Positions 20,259 through 21,081 of a stretch of DNA of 21,081 nt are shown piece by piece (positions within the stretch are counted from its first letter, which is position 1; each line of letters begins with the position of its first letter). Both the position numbers and the translations under genes were made by a program. The notes beneath the pieces were generated by a model. It was not told the origin of the DNA. It worked only from the letters and a program-made list of their open reading frames with translations, and did no database searches. The stretch is from Botryllus schlosseri (Eukaryota; Chordata; Ascidiacea; Stolidobranchia; Styelidae): positions 1 through 21,081 of the forward strand of contig ATSW01014724.1 in NCBI GenBank assembly GCA_000444245.1, written 5' to 3'.

Positions 20259-21081
20259 TAGTGTTGGGATGACTCGAGTCATACTCGAGTCAATTTTTTC
20301 GTATGACTTGACTTGACTCGAGTCACTGTGCAAAAATGACTTGACTTGACTTGACTCGGCGCTTCAAAAATGTGTTTTGACTCGTGACTCGGAGGAAAAT
20401 TTACGAGTCAATTTCAAGTCATTAAGTAAACGGTGTCGATTAAATCACCCTATCTTATGTATGTTCGGGTTCTTCGTGATGCGCCAGTGTCACTTGTGAG
20501 AGCAACCAGTCATTCGCGGATTGTACTTTTCACTCACTGGTCCTCGATTGTTACATCACAAATAAATTGACTGCAAACGAAACGATCACAGCTTACGTTG
20601 TCGTAGTATAGCAGTAGATTAATCTAATAGCTACGTATCTTTGTTTCTTAGACGGCTCAGTGCTTACATTGCGGCATGCTCACCATAACCAACAAATCGA
20701 ACGAATATAGTATATGCGTTAAGATTCTTACGGATGTGTAGACGGGTAGTGTATTGTAGGCCGCCACATCAATTTGTTAAACTTCTGGAGGCTTCGTATT
20801 CGAATTGCCTGATAATAACAGACTGTAGCAGGTAGCTATACAGTACTCACATATTTTTATTAGCTATACGTGTTCGTGAGGGATGCAACATCTTTTTGCA
20901 TGTATGCTTAACTTTATATTCGTTAGTTGATTCAAGATAAATGGCCAATTAATCTGTTCTTCACCCAGTTAGCAAAATGTAATGACTTTACATCATCACT
21001 CATACTTCGAAAATTCAATTTTACTTGAATCGTGACTTGACTCGTGACTTGACTTGACTTGACTCGACTTGACTCGAGTCA
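20259..21081 (+). mobile_element. GACTC/GACTT-repeat hAT-like element (copy 2), cut by the window edge
   Basis: The left terminus TAGTGTTGGGATGACTCGAG begins at 20259. It is followed by subterminal GACTCGAGTCA palindromes and GACTT pentamer runs up to about 20420. The last 60 bases of the window carry the same motifs in inverse order, ending exactly in GACTTGACTCGAGTCA. That is the complement of the left end without its outermost ~10 bases. The element therefore probably ends about 11 bases beyond the window and is about 0.83 kb long. The middle has no coding frame of note. The target duplication cannot be checked from here. Confidence 0.7.

Overview
The window is animal nuclear DNA, AT-rich and intergenic for most of its length. 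It contains one large intact protein-coding gene and a dense scatter of DNA-transposon remains. There is no operon-like packing, no bacterial signature, and no tRNA or rRNA that I can recognise. The one clear gene is a kazrin homologue and almost every mobile relic is of hAT type. This fits a metazoan, probably a non-vertebrate such as a tunicate or other marine invertebrate, but the species placement is a guess.

Layout. Positions 1-1018 hold nothing recognisable. Positions 1019-2833 hold two hAT elements inserted side by side: a 508-bp foldback element with ~109-bp inverted repeats, and a 1276-bp deletion derivative that still carries the end of a hAT transposase. Positions 2834-5945 are unannotated sequence with one three-copy ~80-bp tandem repeat (about 4373-4606). 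Positions 6011-7022 hold two more hAT-type insertions. Positions 7023-13050 are gene-poor, with one credible 40-codon first exon on the minus strand (10698-10817). A 176-bp inverted-repeat element lies at 13051-13226.

Positions 13641-15635 (minus strand) encode a 664-residue kazrin-like protein in a single uninterrupted exon. It has a coiled coil, a basic linker, three SAM domains and a basic tail. From 15636 to the end the sequence is again non-coding: a 378-bp hAT MITE with an exact 8-bp target duplication (17729-18106), a hAT end relic near 19005, and two left ends of a family built from GACTC/GACTT repeats (19778 and 20259). The second of these runs off the window edge.

The most interesting observations are: (1) the two abutting hAT insertions each duplicated an N-TGTACA-N octamer taken from one TGTACAGTGTACA site, and a third element used a near-identical target; (2) the kazrin homologue is intact but intronless, whereas vertebrate KAZN has many exons; (3) an orphan first coding exon has a strong start context and a clean phase-0 splice donor. 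I did not find a convincing new multi-gene system.
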